Shown here piece by piece: positions 1 to 6,130 of a DNA stretch of 6,673 nt. The stretch lies in the NCBI GenBank assembly GCA_002299495.1, contig DBNZ01000236.1:4812-11484 (forward strand), in the 5' to 3' direction. Both the position numbers and the translations under genes were made by a program. Each line of letters starts with the position of its first letter. The first letter of the stretch is position 1. The notes beneath the pieces are model-generated. The model made no database searches and was not told where the DNA came from. It saw only the letters and a list, made by a program, of their open reading frames with translations. The DNA comes from Methylococcaceae bacterium UBA659. GTDB lineage: Bacteria > Pseudomonadota > Gammaproteobacteria > Methylococcales > Methylomonadaceae.

Positions 1-2673
1 TTGACGGTTAAAATCGGTGAAACTATAGATGCCATGTACATCGGTTTTTCCAGCGAAGTGCTGTCCGCCAACCAAATCACCGATTATTTGATCCGCACCG
101 TGCAACCGCGTTTGCAAGGCGTGGCAGGTATCCAAACGGCCGAACTGTTGGGCGGCAAGTTCTTTTCGTTACGGGCCTGGTTGGATCCCGACAAATTGTC
201 GGCTTACGGCTTGACCGCCACCGATGTCAGTGCGGCCTTGGCCAGCAACAACTATCTGGCCGGGGTCGGCACCAGTAAAGGGCAGATGGTGCAAGTCAAT
301 CTAACAGCCTCCACCGGCCTGCATTCGGTCGATGAATTCAAGCAGCTGATCATCAGCGAACGCAACGGCGCCTTGGTGCGTTTGAGCGATGTCGCCAATG
401 TCAGCCTGGGTGCGGATGATTACGAATCCAGCGTCTCCTTCGATGGTAACAAGGCCGTTTACATTGGTTTGCAAATCGCACCTGGCGCTAATTTGTTGGA
501 TGTCATCGGGCGGGTGCGCGAGGTTTTCCCAGAAATCCAAAAGCACACACCCGAAGGCATAGACAGCAAGATCGTTTACGATTCCACCAAGTTTGTGAAC
601 AGCGCCATCAACGAAGTCATCCACACGTTGCTGGAAGCGTTGCTCATTGTCACCTTCGTGGTATTTTTGTTTTTAGGTTCGCCACGTTCGGTCATGATAC
701 CCGTGATCGCTATCCCGTTGTCACTGGTGGGCACGTTCACCCTGATGCTGGCGTTTGGCTTTTCGATCAACCTATTGACCTTGTTGGCGTTGGTGTTGGC
801 AATTGGCTTGGTGGTCGATGACGCCATCATCGTGGTCGAAAACGTCAACCGACATTTGGCAGACGGCATGATGCCGGTTTCGGCCGCGTTGTTGGCGGCG
901 CGGGAATTGACCGGCCCTATCATCGCTATGACCATCGTCCTGGTGGCCGTGTATTTGCCGGTGGGTTTTCAAAGCGGTTTGACCGGGGCTTTGTTTTCTG
1001 AATTTGCCTTCACCGTGGTTGGGGCGGTCACGGTTTCCGCCGTGGTGGCGTTGACTTTGTCGCCGATGATGAGTTCGCTCATGTTGAAGGAATACCAAGT
1101 CGACCGCAGTGGCTGGCAAGAACGCCTGATCGATTTTATTGACGCCAACTTTGCCATGCTCAACCGCCGCTACGTCAGTGTCTTACATGGCGTTTTGGAT
1201 TACCTGCCGGTTACGGCGGTATTTGCCGTGATCATTTTGGCCAGTATTTATTTCCTTCATGGCAGCGCTAAAAGCGAATTGGCCCCGCAAGAAGACCAGG
1301 GGGTCATCATTTCGCTGGCCACGGCCGCCCCCGACGCCACTTTGCAACAACGGTTGCTGTATTCACGGCAGGTGTATGAAAAATTTGCCGGCCATAAAGA
1401 AACCGACCATGTTTTCCAACTCGACGTGCCGGGCCAATCCATTGCCGGGATGGTGTTGACGCCTTGGGATGAGCGTACGCTCACTGCCAACCAGTTGATG
1501 CCCATCGTGCAACAGGAATTGAACGCCATCGCCGGGGTGCGGGTGGCCGTTTTCCAACCGCCGCCTTTGCCGGGCGCCGCCGGCTTGCCGGTGCAGTTCG
1601 TCATCGGCGGCAACGACTCGTTTGCCAAATTAAACGAAGTCTCGCAAACCTTTATGCAGGCGGCGCAACAAACCGGCCTGTTCATGTTTTTGGACAGCGA
1701 TTTGAAATATGACCAGCCGCAGGCGGAAATCATCATCGACCGGGATAAGGCCGCGTTGCTGGGTTTGTCCATGCAGGATGTAGGGGCGTCGTTAGCGGCT
1801 ATGCTCGGTGGCGGGTATGTCAATTATTTCAGCCTGGATGGCCGGTCTTACAAGGTTATCCCGCAGGTGCAGCAGAGATTCCGCCTCAACGCCGAACAAT
1901 TGCAGGACTACCCTATCCGTACCGGTTCGGGGGTTACCGTGCCGTTATCGACCATAGCGTCCATAAACACGACGACCGTACCGCGTTCATTAAACCATTT
2001 TCAACAACGGAACGCGGCCAATATTTCTGGCGTGGCTTTTCCAGGGGTGCCTCTGGGCGACGCCTTGGCGGCCATGCAAAAATTGGCCAAAGACATGTTG
2101 CCGACGGGCTATGCGGTCGATTATGGCGGGCAATCCCGGCAATTGGTGAACGAATCCTCAGGCTTTGTGATGACCTTCGGTTTCGCGCTGGTCATTATTT
2201 TCCTGGCCCTTGCCGCCCAGTTTGAGAGTTTCCGTGACCCGTTGATCATTTTGGTGTCGGTGCCGATGTCGATTGCGGGGGCAATGGTTTTTATTGCCTT
2301 AGGTGTCGGCGATGCCAGTTTGAATATCTACACCGAAGTGGGCCTGGTGACCTTAATGGGGTTAATCAGCAAGCACGGTATCTTGATCGTCGAGTTTGCT
2401 AACATCAAACAAAAAGAAGGCCTGAGCAAACGGGCGGCGATAGAGGCCGCCTCGTCCATCCGGCTACGGCCCATTTTAATGACGACCGCCGCGATGGTGT
2501 TGGGGGTGTTGCCGTTGCTAATGGCCACAGGAGCCGGGTCGGTGTCGCGCTTCAACATGGGCTTGGTGATCGCTACGGGTATCGCCATAGGGACGTTTTT
2601 TACCCTGTTCGTGGTGCCGGCGGTGTACCTGATGATCGGGGCGGATCACCACAAGAAGCTAGTTGGGGATTAA
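1..2673 (+). CDS. RND multidrug efflux pump permease, AcrB family (HAE1 type), 5'-truncated by window edge
   Basis: Inner-membrane, proton-driven subunit of a tripartite efflux pump; such proteins work as trimers with a periplasmic adaptor and an outer-membrane channel. The 890 residues seen align with AcrB from about its residue 130 onward. The first ~130 residues (TM1 and the start of the first porter subdomain) therefore lie before the window, and the TTG at position 1 is an internal Leu codon, not a start. Visible parts: first periplasmic porter segment (~1-200), TM2-TM6 (~204-360), TM7 (~402-420), second periplasmic domain (~421-718), TM8-TM12 (~720-880). The proton-relay residues are all present: Asp273-Asp274 in VVDDAIIVVEN (AcrB D407/D408), Lys791 in GLISKHGILIVEF (K940), Arg821 and Thr828 in RLRPILMT (R971/T978). 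The length implies ~1020 aa in full, normal for the family. Adaptor and channel genes are not in the window; the adaptor gene is probably upstream. Substrates cannot be read from the sequence. Family certain; exact subfamily open. Confidence 0.96.
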   Translation: MTVKIGETIDAMYIGFSSEVLSANQITDYLIRTVQPRLQGVAGIQTAELLGGKFFSLRAWLDPDKLSAYGLTATDVSAALASNNYLAGVGTSKGQMVQVNLTASTGLHSVDEFKQLIISERNGALVRLSDVANVSLGADDYESSVSFDGNKAVYIGLQIAPGANLLDVIGRVREVFPEIQKHTPEGIDSKIVYDSTKFVNSAINEVIHTLLEALLIVTFVVFLFLGSPRSVMIPVIAIPLSLVGTFTLMLAFGFSINLLTLLALVLAIGLVVDDAIIVVENVNRHLADGMMPVSAALLAARELTGPIIAMTIVLVAVYLPVGFQSGLTGALFSEFAFTVVGAVTVSAVVALTLSPMMSSLMLKEYQVDRSGWQERLIDFIDANFAMLNRRYVSVLHGVLDYLPVTAVFAVIILASIYFLHGSAKSELAPQEDQGVIISLATAAPDATLQQRLLYSRQVYEKFAGHKETDHVFQLDVPGQSIAGMVLTPWDERTLTANQLMPIVQQELNAIAGVRVAVFQPPPLPGAAGLPVQFVIGGNDSFAKLNEVSQTFMQAAQQTGLFMFLDSDLKYDQPQAEIIIDRDKAALLGLSMQDVGASLAAMLGGGYVNYFSLDGRSYKVIPQVQQRFRLNAEQLQDYPIRTGSGVTVPLSTIASINTTTVPRSLNHFQQRNAANISGVAFPGVPLGDALAAMQKLAKDMLPTGYAVDYGGQSRQLVNESSGFVMTFGFALVIIFLALAAQFESFRDPLIILVSVPMSIAGAMVFIALGVGDASLNIYTEVGLVTLMGLISKHGILIVEFANIKQKEGLSKRAAIEAASSIRLRPILMTTAAMVLGVLPLLMATGAGSVSRFNMGLVIATGIAIGTFFTLFVVPAVYLMIGADHHKKLVGD

Positions 2674-2676
2674 TTT

Positions 2677-2712
2677 TTAGGCCTTGGACTGTCCGGCCTA
2701 AGGTTTGGCCGT
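2677..2712 (+). terminator. Terminator-like hairpins between the convergent pump and SOUL genes
   Basis: Two mutually exclusive stems can form just after the pump stop codon. The first pairs TTAGGCC (2677-2683) with GGCCTAA (2695-2701), with an inner GGA/TCC extension after a two-base bulge. The second pairs CGGCC (2694-2698) with GGCCG (2707-2711) across an 8-base loop and is followed on the + strand by TTTATT, the better intrinsic-terminator layout for the pump transcript. On the minus strand the first stem is followed by AAAAATTA, a poor U-tract, so termination of the SOUL transcript here is less certain. The call rests on position and stems only. Confidence 0.45.
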
Positions 2713-3333
2713 TTATTCAATGTCGATATGAATTTCGTTGCGGCGTAACCAAGGCAGTGTCCACGGCGGGTCATAAGCGGCGATCCGCGGTTCGGATGCC
2801 GGGCGATAATGGTTGGCGTTAAGCCAGGCAAGTAACGCTTGGCTTTGTTTCTCGGCGTTTGCCAAGGTCAACGCCCCCGAAAAGCGGATGACGGCGACCT
2901 TTTTGCCAGGCACCTCACGCAACCTGACCAGGGGGTCTAGCGGTTGTGGCAGATCCGCCAAGGCGCGTCCCGATGGCATCACAAAAGCCATGTGCCAGCG
3001 GTTATCTGAGTGCTGTCTAAACACGGGAGCGGCCATGTCGAGGGTTTCGCTGGCGGGTTTACGATAGACAGGAGCGGTCATGGCCATTTCTTGCCGCTGG
3101 CTATTATTGCCAAAAATGTAACCGGCCAGGCGCTTAAAGCCGATGCTGCCACTGGCTTCATAATCGGCGGCTATTTCAGTTTCCGCCACCACCATGGTTG
3201 AATAGTGACGGATTTGCATCGCACCCTGTTCAAATACCAAGGTATAGTGCGGTTCCTCAGATTGGCGGATACCGAATGCCGAACATCCGGCCAATAAAAG
3301 GCTGACAAAGATTGATTTCAGAGTGTTGGCCAT
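2713..3333 (-). CDS. SOUL family heme-binding-type lipoprotein
   Basis: A 206-aa protein of the SOUL/HBP family (relatives of mammalian p22HBP and SOUL, which bind tetrapyrroles). Family signatures are the EMAMTAPV motif (~82-89), a second MAAPVF stretch (~100-105), the FVMPSG segment (~117-122) and the C-terminal AAYDPPWTLPWLRRNEI motif (~185-201). The N-terminus is a lipoprotein signal: short positive start, hydrophobic FVSLLLAG, then Cys17 in a LAGC lipobox. Serine follows the Cys, so by the usual +2 rule the protein would go to the outer membrane. The ATG at 3331-3333 is chosen because it opens the signal peptide; no clear Shine-Dalgarno precedes it, only an A-rich run. It is 74 nt downstream of the HAD gene on the same strand. 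A heme role in this host is inferred from the family; bacterial members are poorly characterised and some homologues may not bind heme. Confidence 0.93.
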   Translation of the reverse strand: MANTLKSIFVSLLLAGCSAFGIRQSEEPHYTLVFEQGAMQIRHYSTMVVAETEIAADYEASGSIGFKRLAGYIFGNNSQRQEMAMTAPVYRKPASETLDMAAPVFRQHSDNRWHMAFVMPSGRALADLPQPLDPLVRLREVPGKKVAVIRFSGALTLANAEKQSQALLAWLNANHYRPASEPRIAAYDPPWTLPWLRRNEIHIDIE

Positions 3334-3385
3334 GACGGTTTTTTTTATTCGGCTAGAGTTGATGGGTTAGGGTGTTAATGCGGGC

Positions 3386-3401
3386 AAAAACCGGCCTGCC
3401 G
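3386..3401 (-). terminator. Possible weak terminator after the HAD gene
   Basis: Reading the minus strand just past the HAD stop codon, CGG (3401-3399) can pair with CCG (3394-3392) around a four-base loop, followed by G and a run of five T. The stem is only 3 bp, so this is a weak candidate; readthrough into the SOUL gene is equally plausible. Confidence 0.2.
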
Positions 3402-3407
3402 TATGTA

Positions 3408-4046
3408 TTACTGCTTTGGCAAAGCCAAAATTCCTTCCAACAATTCGCTAAATTCTTTTCCCCTGGGTAGATGCAGGGTTTGTATGCCCAATTCCTGGGC
3501 GGATTCTAGGTTAATCAAGGTGTCATCAATGAACAAAGTTTCTTCGGCGATCAGGCCGTTGTCTTGCAAAACCAAACTATAAATTTCTGGATCAGGCTTA
3601 CGCAAGTTGACATCGCATGAATAATAGACCTTATGAAAATAAGGCGCCCAGCCATCCGTGCCGTGTTCGCTAGACAGGTGATGCTCAAAACTTTTCACAT
3701 GGCTGCTATTGGTGTTGCTGAGCAAAAAGGTTTGGTAATGCTGTTTGTAGTGTTGCAGCAGGCTTAAACGGTGAGGAGGGATGCCCAATAACATGGCGTT
3801 CCAGGCTTGTTCCAACTCGGTGAGCGGTTGCGGCAAATCAAGCTGTTCTTTCAGGCTTAAGAAAAACGCTTCACCCGAAATAAGGCCCTTATCAAACCGA
3901 TCGAATAGCGGTGACTGCTCTGGCGGATTGAATATTTCGTCAAATCCAGGAATGCCGAGTTCGGAAAAAGCATCGATAGTGCGGGAAAAATCAAGGTCTA
4001 GGATTACTCCGCCTAAGTCGAAAATAAGATTTTTGATGGTTGCCAT
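3408..4046 (-). CDS. HAD superfamily hydrolase, subfamily IA (YihX-like phosphatase)
   Basis: A 212-aa cytoplasmic protein with the ordered HAD motifs. Motif I is FDLGGVILDLD with the likely nucleophile Asp10; motif II is LLSNTNSSH with Ser110 and Asn111; motif III is RKPDPEIY with Lys150; motif IV is FIDDTLINLESAQ with Asp174-Asp175. The helical cap fits between motifs I and II (~20-95). The usual acid two residues after the nucleophile is Gly12; E. coli YihX (alpha-D-glucose-1-phosphate phosphatase) also has Gly there (DLGNV), so this is a subfamily trait, not damage. The full length matches that family (~200 aa). Phosphatase activity on a small phosphorylated metabolite is the family expectation; the substrate cannot be assigned. 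The ATG at 4044-4046 is the first start before the conserved N-terminal strand; only a weak AGG lies 13 nt upstream. It follows a 203-nt gap with a strong hairpin and precedes SOUL on the same strand. Confidence 0.93.
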   Translation of the reverse strand: MATIKNLIFDLGGVILDLDFSRTIDAFSELGIPGFDEIFNPPEQSPLFDRFDKGLISGEAFFLSLKEQLDLPQPLTELEQAWNAMLLGIPPHRLSLLQHYKQHYQTFLLSNTNSSHVKSFEHHLSSEHGTDGWAPYFHKVYYSCDVNLRKPDPEIYSLVLQDNGLIAEETLFIDDTLINLESAQELGIQTLHLPRGKEFSELLEGILALPKQ

Positions 4047-4084
4047 GGCTATGTTGATACCTAGGAAAACGACTTTGATTAAGA

Positions 4085-4110
4085 TCGGGGCGTCATTCTA
4101 AGCGCCCCGA
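4085..4110 (-). terminator. Strong GC-rich hairpin upstream of the HAD gene
   Basis: A perfect 8-bp stem pairs TCGGGGCG (4085-4092) with CGCCCCGA (4103-4110) around a 10-base loop. On the minus strand it is followed by TCTTAATC, a weak U-tract, so it may end transcription of the sigma-54 activator gene ~140 nt downstream of its stop. It ends 38 nt before the HAD start codon, so it could instead lie in the HAD 5' leader. Stem is certain; role is inferred. Confidence 0.5.
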
Positions 4111-4132
4111 CGCGAAGTGGGATCACTTGATT

Positions 4133-4148
4133 TCCCTATGCCTAGGGG
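4133..4148. repeat. Second short inverted repeat in the activator-HAD gap
   Basis: CCCTA (4134-4138) and TAGGG (4143-4147) are complementary around TGCC; a T-G wobble pair can add one more step at 4133/4148. Neither strand has a T-run after it, so it does not look like an intrinsic terminator. It could be an operator-like palindrome or chance. Confidence 0.25.
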
Positions 4149-4230
4149 TGATTGGATAGCTTTGAAAAGCGGAAAATGCTGTTGGCTTAGTCTGACAGAA
4201 AGGCGCAATACCGGGTATCTAGTAGGTTCG

Positions 4231-4250
4231 TTAAAAACCATAAAAACCAT
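4231..4250 (-). repeat. Tandem ATGGTTTTT repeat at the activator stop codon
   Basis: On the minus strand, ATGGTTTTT occurs twice back to back from the last base of the TGA stop codon of the sigma-54 activator gene. A related ATGGTTTT sits at codons 315-317 inside the gene. A weak 4-bp ACCA/TGGT stem could form just before the first T5 run, so this may act as a leaky terminator. The repeat is seen directly; any function is speculative. Confidence 0.3.
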
Positions 4251-5212
4251 CAATGGCTGGTAAAACCATATTTTTGCATGCGGTACAAAAAGGTGTCGCG
4301 GGTAAGGCCTAACAAACGGGCGGATTGACTGCGGTTTCCCTTGGTTCTTTGTAGCGCTTGGCTAATTAAGTCCGCTTCTAAATGGTCCAATTGCAAACCG
4401 GATTCTGGCAGGATAAAGCCGGAAGCGTTGGTGATGTTAAGGTTTTGTTTGGTTCTAAATTCAGAAGGCAAGTTCTCGGGTTCTATGATTTTGCCCGCCA
4501 GCAAGATACTCAGCCGCTCACAAAGGTTGCGTAGTTCCCGGATGTTCCCAGGCCAAGGGTAAGATTTTAATAATTTGATGGAGGCTCTGCTGAATTTGGG
4601 TGCTGAAACGCCGTAGGATTTAGAAAACAGGCCCAGAAAATGTCGGATCAGATGTTCAATGTCATCGGTGCGATGGGTGAGTGGGGGCAGTTCTAAGGGG
4701 ACGACATTGAGCCGGAAATATAAGTCACGGCGGAACTCGCCTGCCTGGATTTGTTGGTTAAGGTCGGTATTGGTGGCGGCAATGATGCGGACGTCGACTT
4801 TATAAGTCGCGGTGTCGCCGACGGACAGGCATTCGCCAGAGTCCAGAAAACGCAACAGCTTGCCTTGGATGACCAGCGGCAAGGAATTGATTTCGTCCAA
4901 AAACAAGGTGCCGCCATTCGCCGCTTGTAAAATCCCCTGGCTATTGCTGCTGGCACCGGTAAAAGAGCCTTTTTTATGACCAAACAGTTCTGATTCGATC
5001 AATCCTTCGGGTAAGGCGGCGCAGTTTAAGGTGATAAGTTTTTTATCGGCCCGGTTACTGGATTTTTGGATGGCGTTCGCCAATATTTCTTTTCCGGTAC
5101 CGGTTTCACCTTTGATGAGAATGGTCACATCGGCCGCCGCTGCGATTTTTGCGCTACGGATGAGCGCATCTAAGGCGGGGGACTGGCCAATAATCGGGCT
5201 AAAGTGATCCAT
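4250..5212 (-). CDS. Sigma-54-dependent transcriptional activator without sensory domain
   Basis: A 320-aa enhancer-binding protein that would use ATP hydrolysis to open promoters held by sigma-54 RNA polymerase. AAA+ domain ~5-235: Walker A GETGTGK (35-41); sigma-54-contact loop GSFTGA (82-87), which is GAFTGA with Ala to Ser but keeps the key Thr85; Walker B GGTLFLDE (100-107); sensor I AATN (145-148); arginine-finger region FRRDLYFR (160-167); sensor II PGNIREL (221-227). After a linker (~250-272), a Fis-type helix-turn-helix covers ~290-318 (GNRSQSARLLGLTRDTF). There is no receiver, GAF or PAS domain, and the AAA+ domain begins within ten residues of the start. This is the PspF-like layout (PspF is 325 aa), but no psp genes are seen, so it is not called pspF. 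The ATG at 5210-5212 has GAGG (5218-5221) five nt upstream. It is co-transcribed with the membrane protein (10-nt gap). Target promoters are unknown. Confidence 0.95.
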   Translation of the reverse strand: MDHFSPIIGQSPALDALIRSAKIAAAADVTILIKGETGTGKEILANAIQKSSNRADKKLITLNCAALPEGLIESELFGHKKGSFTGASSNSQGILQAANGGTLFLDEINSLPLVIQGKLLRFLDSGECLSVGDTATYKVDVRIIAATNTDLNQQIQAGEFRRDLYFRLNVVPLELPPLTHRTDDIEHLIRHFLGLFSKSYGVSAPKFSRASIKLLKSYPWPGNIRELRNLCERLSILLAGKIIEPENLPSEFRTKQNLNITNASGFILPESGLQLDHLEADLISQALQRTKGNRSQSARLLGLTRDTFLYRMQKYGFTSH

Positions 5213-5217
5213 AGTTA

Positions 5218-5221
5218 CCTC
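5218..5221 (-). promoter_or_regulatory. Ribosome binding site of the sigma-54 activator
   Basis: GAGG on the minus strand, five nt before the ATG, in the 10-nt gap after the membrane-protein stop codon. It supports both the short start, with no hidden N-terminal domain, and translation from a shared message. Confidence 0.7.
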
Positions 5222-5222
5222 G

Positions 5223-5954
5223 TCAATGTGTTGTTATATGTATTGAGGTGAAGGCCATTGGGTTGAGCCAAGGCAACGCGGCTAACAAGGCCAGGGCGAT
5301 CATGAACAAGCCAATGGCTTTTCTGAAGCCGTGCAGCCTAGAAAGCCGCGCCAGTAAGTCGGTCATTATACCCACGCCCATCACCGCTGGCAAAGTTCCA
5401 AGGCCAAAAAATAACATCGTTAATGCGCTTTTACCGGCATCCCCGGCGGTAGCGGCCAGCGCCAACGCGGCATAAACCAAGCCGCAAGGTAACCAGCCCC
5501 AGACCATTCCGAACAGCAGAGCCTGGAAACGGTTTTTTACCGGGATGAGTTTGCGTCCGAAGGGTTCAATTTTGCGCCAAAAATGTAAGCCGATTTTTTC
5601 GATGTAAGCAAAGCGCGGGAACCAGCCTGCGATATACAAACCGGCGCTGGCCATAATCATCGCGGACAGGATTTGTAAAATACGGTGGCCGTGGATTTCG
5701 CTTAAGTAGGTAATGGCGAGGGTTTGGGCAAGGCCGGCTAAGGCGCCTGCGATGGTGTAGCTGATGATGCGCCCTAGGTTGTAATTGAACACAAAGGGCA
5801 GCATCATGGATTTGCTCTTGCGGATTTCAGGGCTTAGGCTTAGCGTTAGAGTCCCGATGATGGAGCCGCACATGCCGATGCAATGCAGGCTACTGACCAG
5901 ACCCATCAAAAAAGCCACCAAATTAGACGTAGAAAAAGCCGGGTCAAAAGGCAT
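5223..5954 (-). CDS. Six-helix membrane protein, TauE/SafE / UreH-DsbD_2 type (HCxGMCG motif)
   Basis: A 243-aa integral inner-membrane protein with about six hydrophobic segments (~11-38, 54-80, 92-112, 144-170, 175-198, 212-230) and a polar, basic loop (~115-142). Two Cys motifs mark the family: LHCIGMCGS in the first helix (His24, Cys25, Cys29) and WLPCGLVYAAL in the fourth (Cys157). Proteins like this are usually named sulfite exporter TauE/SafE, but the Cys motifs fit the UreH/DsbD transmembrane group, whose members are often found beside cbb3 oxidase or metal-handling genes. Thiol or metal transport is therefore at least as likely as sulfite export; that is inference. The ATG at 5952-5954 is chosen because it gives a complete first helix and has AGGG (5961-5964) six nt upstream. 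Its stop is 10 nt before the sigma-54 activator, and the modC gene ends 176 nt upstream on the same strand. No oxidase or urease genes are visible in the window. Confidence 0.9.
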   Translation of the reverse strand: MPFDPAFSTSNLVAFLMGLVSSLHCIGMCGSIIGTLTLSLSPEIRKSKSMMLPFVFNYNLGRIISYTIAGALAGLAQTLAITYLSEIHGHRILQILSAMIMASAGLYIAGWFPRFAYIEKIGLHFWRKIEPFGRKLIPVKNRFQALLFGMVWGWLPCGLVYAALALAATAGDAGKSALTMLFFGLGTLPAVMGVGIMTDLLARLSRLHGFRKAIGLFMIALALLAALPWLNPMAFTSIHITTH

Positions 5955-6016
5955 GGACTACCCTAATCACCGAGAAAAGTATGTTTACCATTAAAAATTG
6001 AGCCGTATTCCATTTT

Positions 6017-6035
6017 GTTGCCCAACAATGGCAAC
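6017..6035. repeat. Inverted repeat GTTGCC/GGCAAC
   Basis: A perfect 6-bp stem, GTTGCC (6017-6022) with GGCAAC (6030-6035), around a 7-base loop. A competing TTGTT/AACAA stem overlaps it (6015-6028). There is no T-run on either side, so it is not an obvious terminator. Being ~65 nt upstream of the membrane-protein start, it could be a regulator site or a leader structure. Confidence 0.35.
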
Positions 6036-6073
6036 TTCCCGTTAAGTTTAATTGAGTCGGGTGGGGATGAAAA

Positions 6074-6090
6074 GGTTTGGTTTGGTTTGG
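6074..6090. repeat. Short tandem repeat of GGTTT
   Basis: Three copies of GGTTT plus a final GG lie between modC and the membrane-protein gene. The array is short and may vary by slippage; it lies outside any coding region. Confidence 0.7.
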
Positions 6091-6104
6091 ACAAAGCCAG
6101 TGGG

Positions 6105-6120
6105 TTTCCCTGCTGGGAAA
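6105..6120. repeat. Inverted repeat TTTCCC/GGGAAA after modC
   Basis: A perfect 6-bp stem with a 4-base loop, 10 nt downstream of the modC stop codon. On the minus strand it is preceded by a T-run and followed by CCCACTGG, so it lacks the U-tract of a standard intrinsic terminator. It could protect the mRNA 3' end or pause polymerase. Confidence 0.4.
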
Positions 6121-6130
6121 AAGACAACTT

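Larger units (their letters stand above)
5955..6130. other. Intergenic region between modC and the membrane protein gene
   Basis: These 176 bp hold no convincing gene. They contain two hairpins and a pentamer repeat, listed separately, and an AT-rich stretch (5980-6000) close to the membrane-protein start where a promoter would be expected. I could not pick a confident -35/-10 pair. One GG-N10-GC spacing on the minus strand (~6103-6116) fits the sigma-54 promoter layout only loosely. Confidence 0.6.

Noticed and set aside
1..3. TTG as the start codon of the pump
   Set aside because: Alignment with AcrB places this codon ~130 residues into the protein; the gene is cut by the window edge.
1257..1823. 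Long minus-strand open frame (188 aa) inside the pump gene
   Set aside because: Fully antisense to strongly conserved RND sequence, low-complexity composition and no recognisable domain; a shadow of the pump's codon use.
4009..4020. HAD protein inactivated by loss of the second motif-I acid (Gly12)
   Set aside because: YihX and related subfamily IA enzymes also have Gly at this place; all other catalytic motifs are intact.
4250..5212. Activator as a truncated regulator that lost its sensory domain
   Set aside because: A good ribosome-binding site sits just before the ATG, and the upstream gene ends 10 nt away, so the short form looks native, as in PspF.
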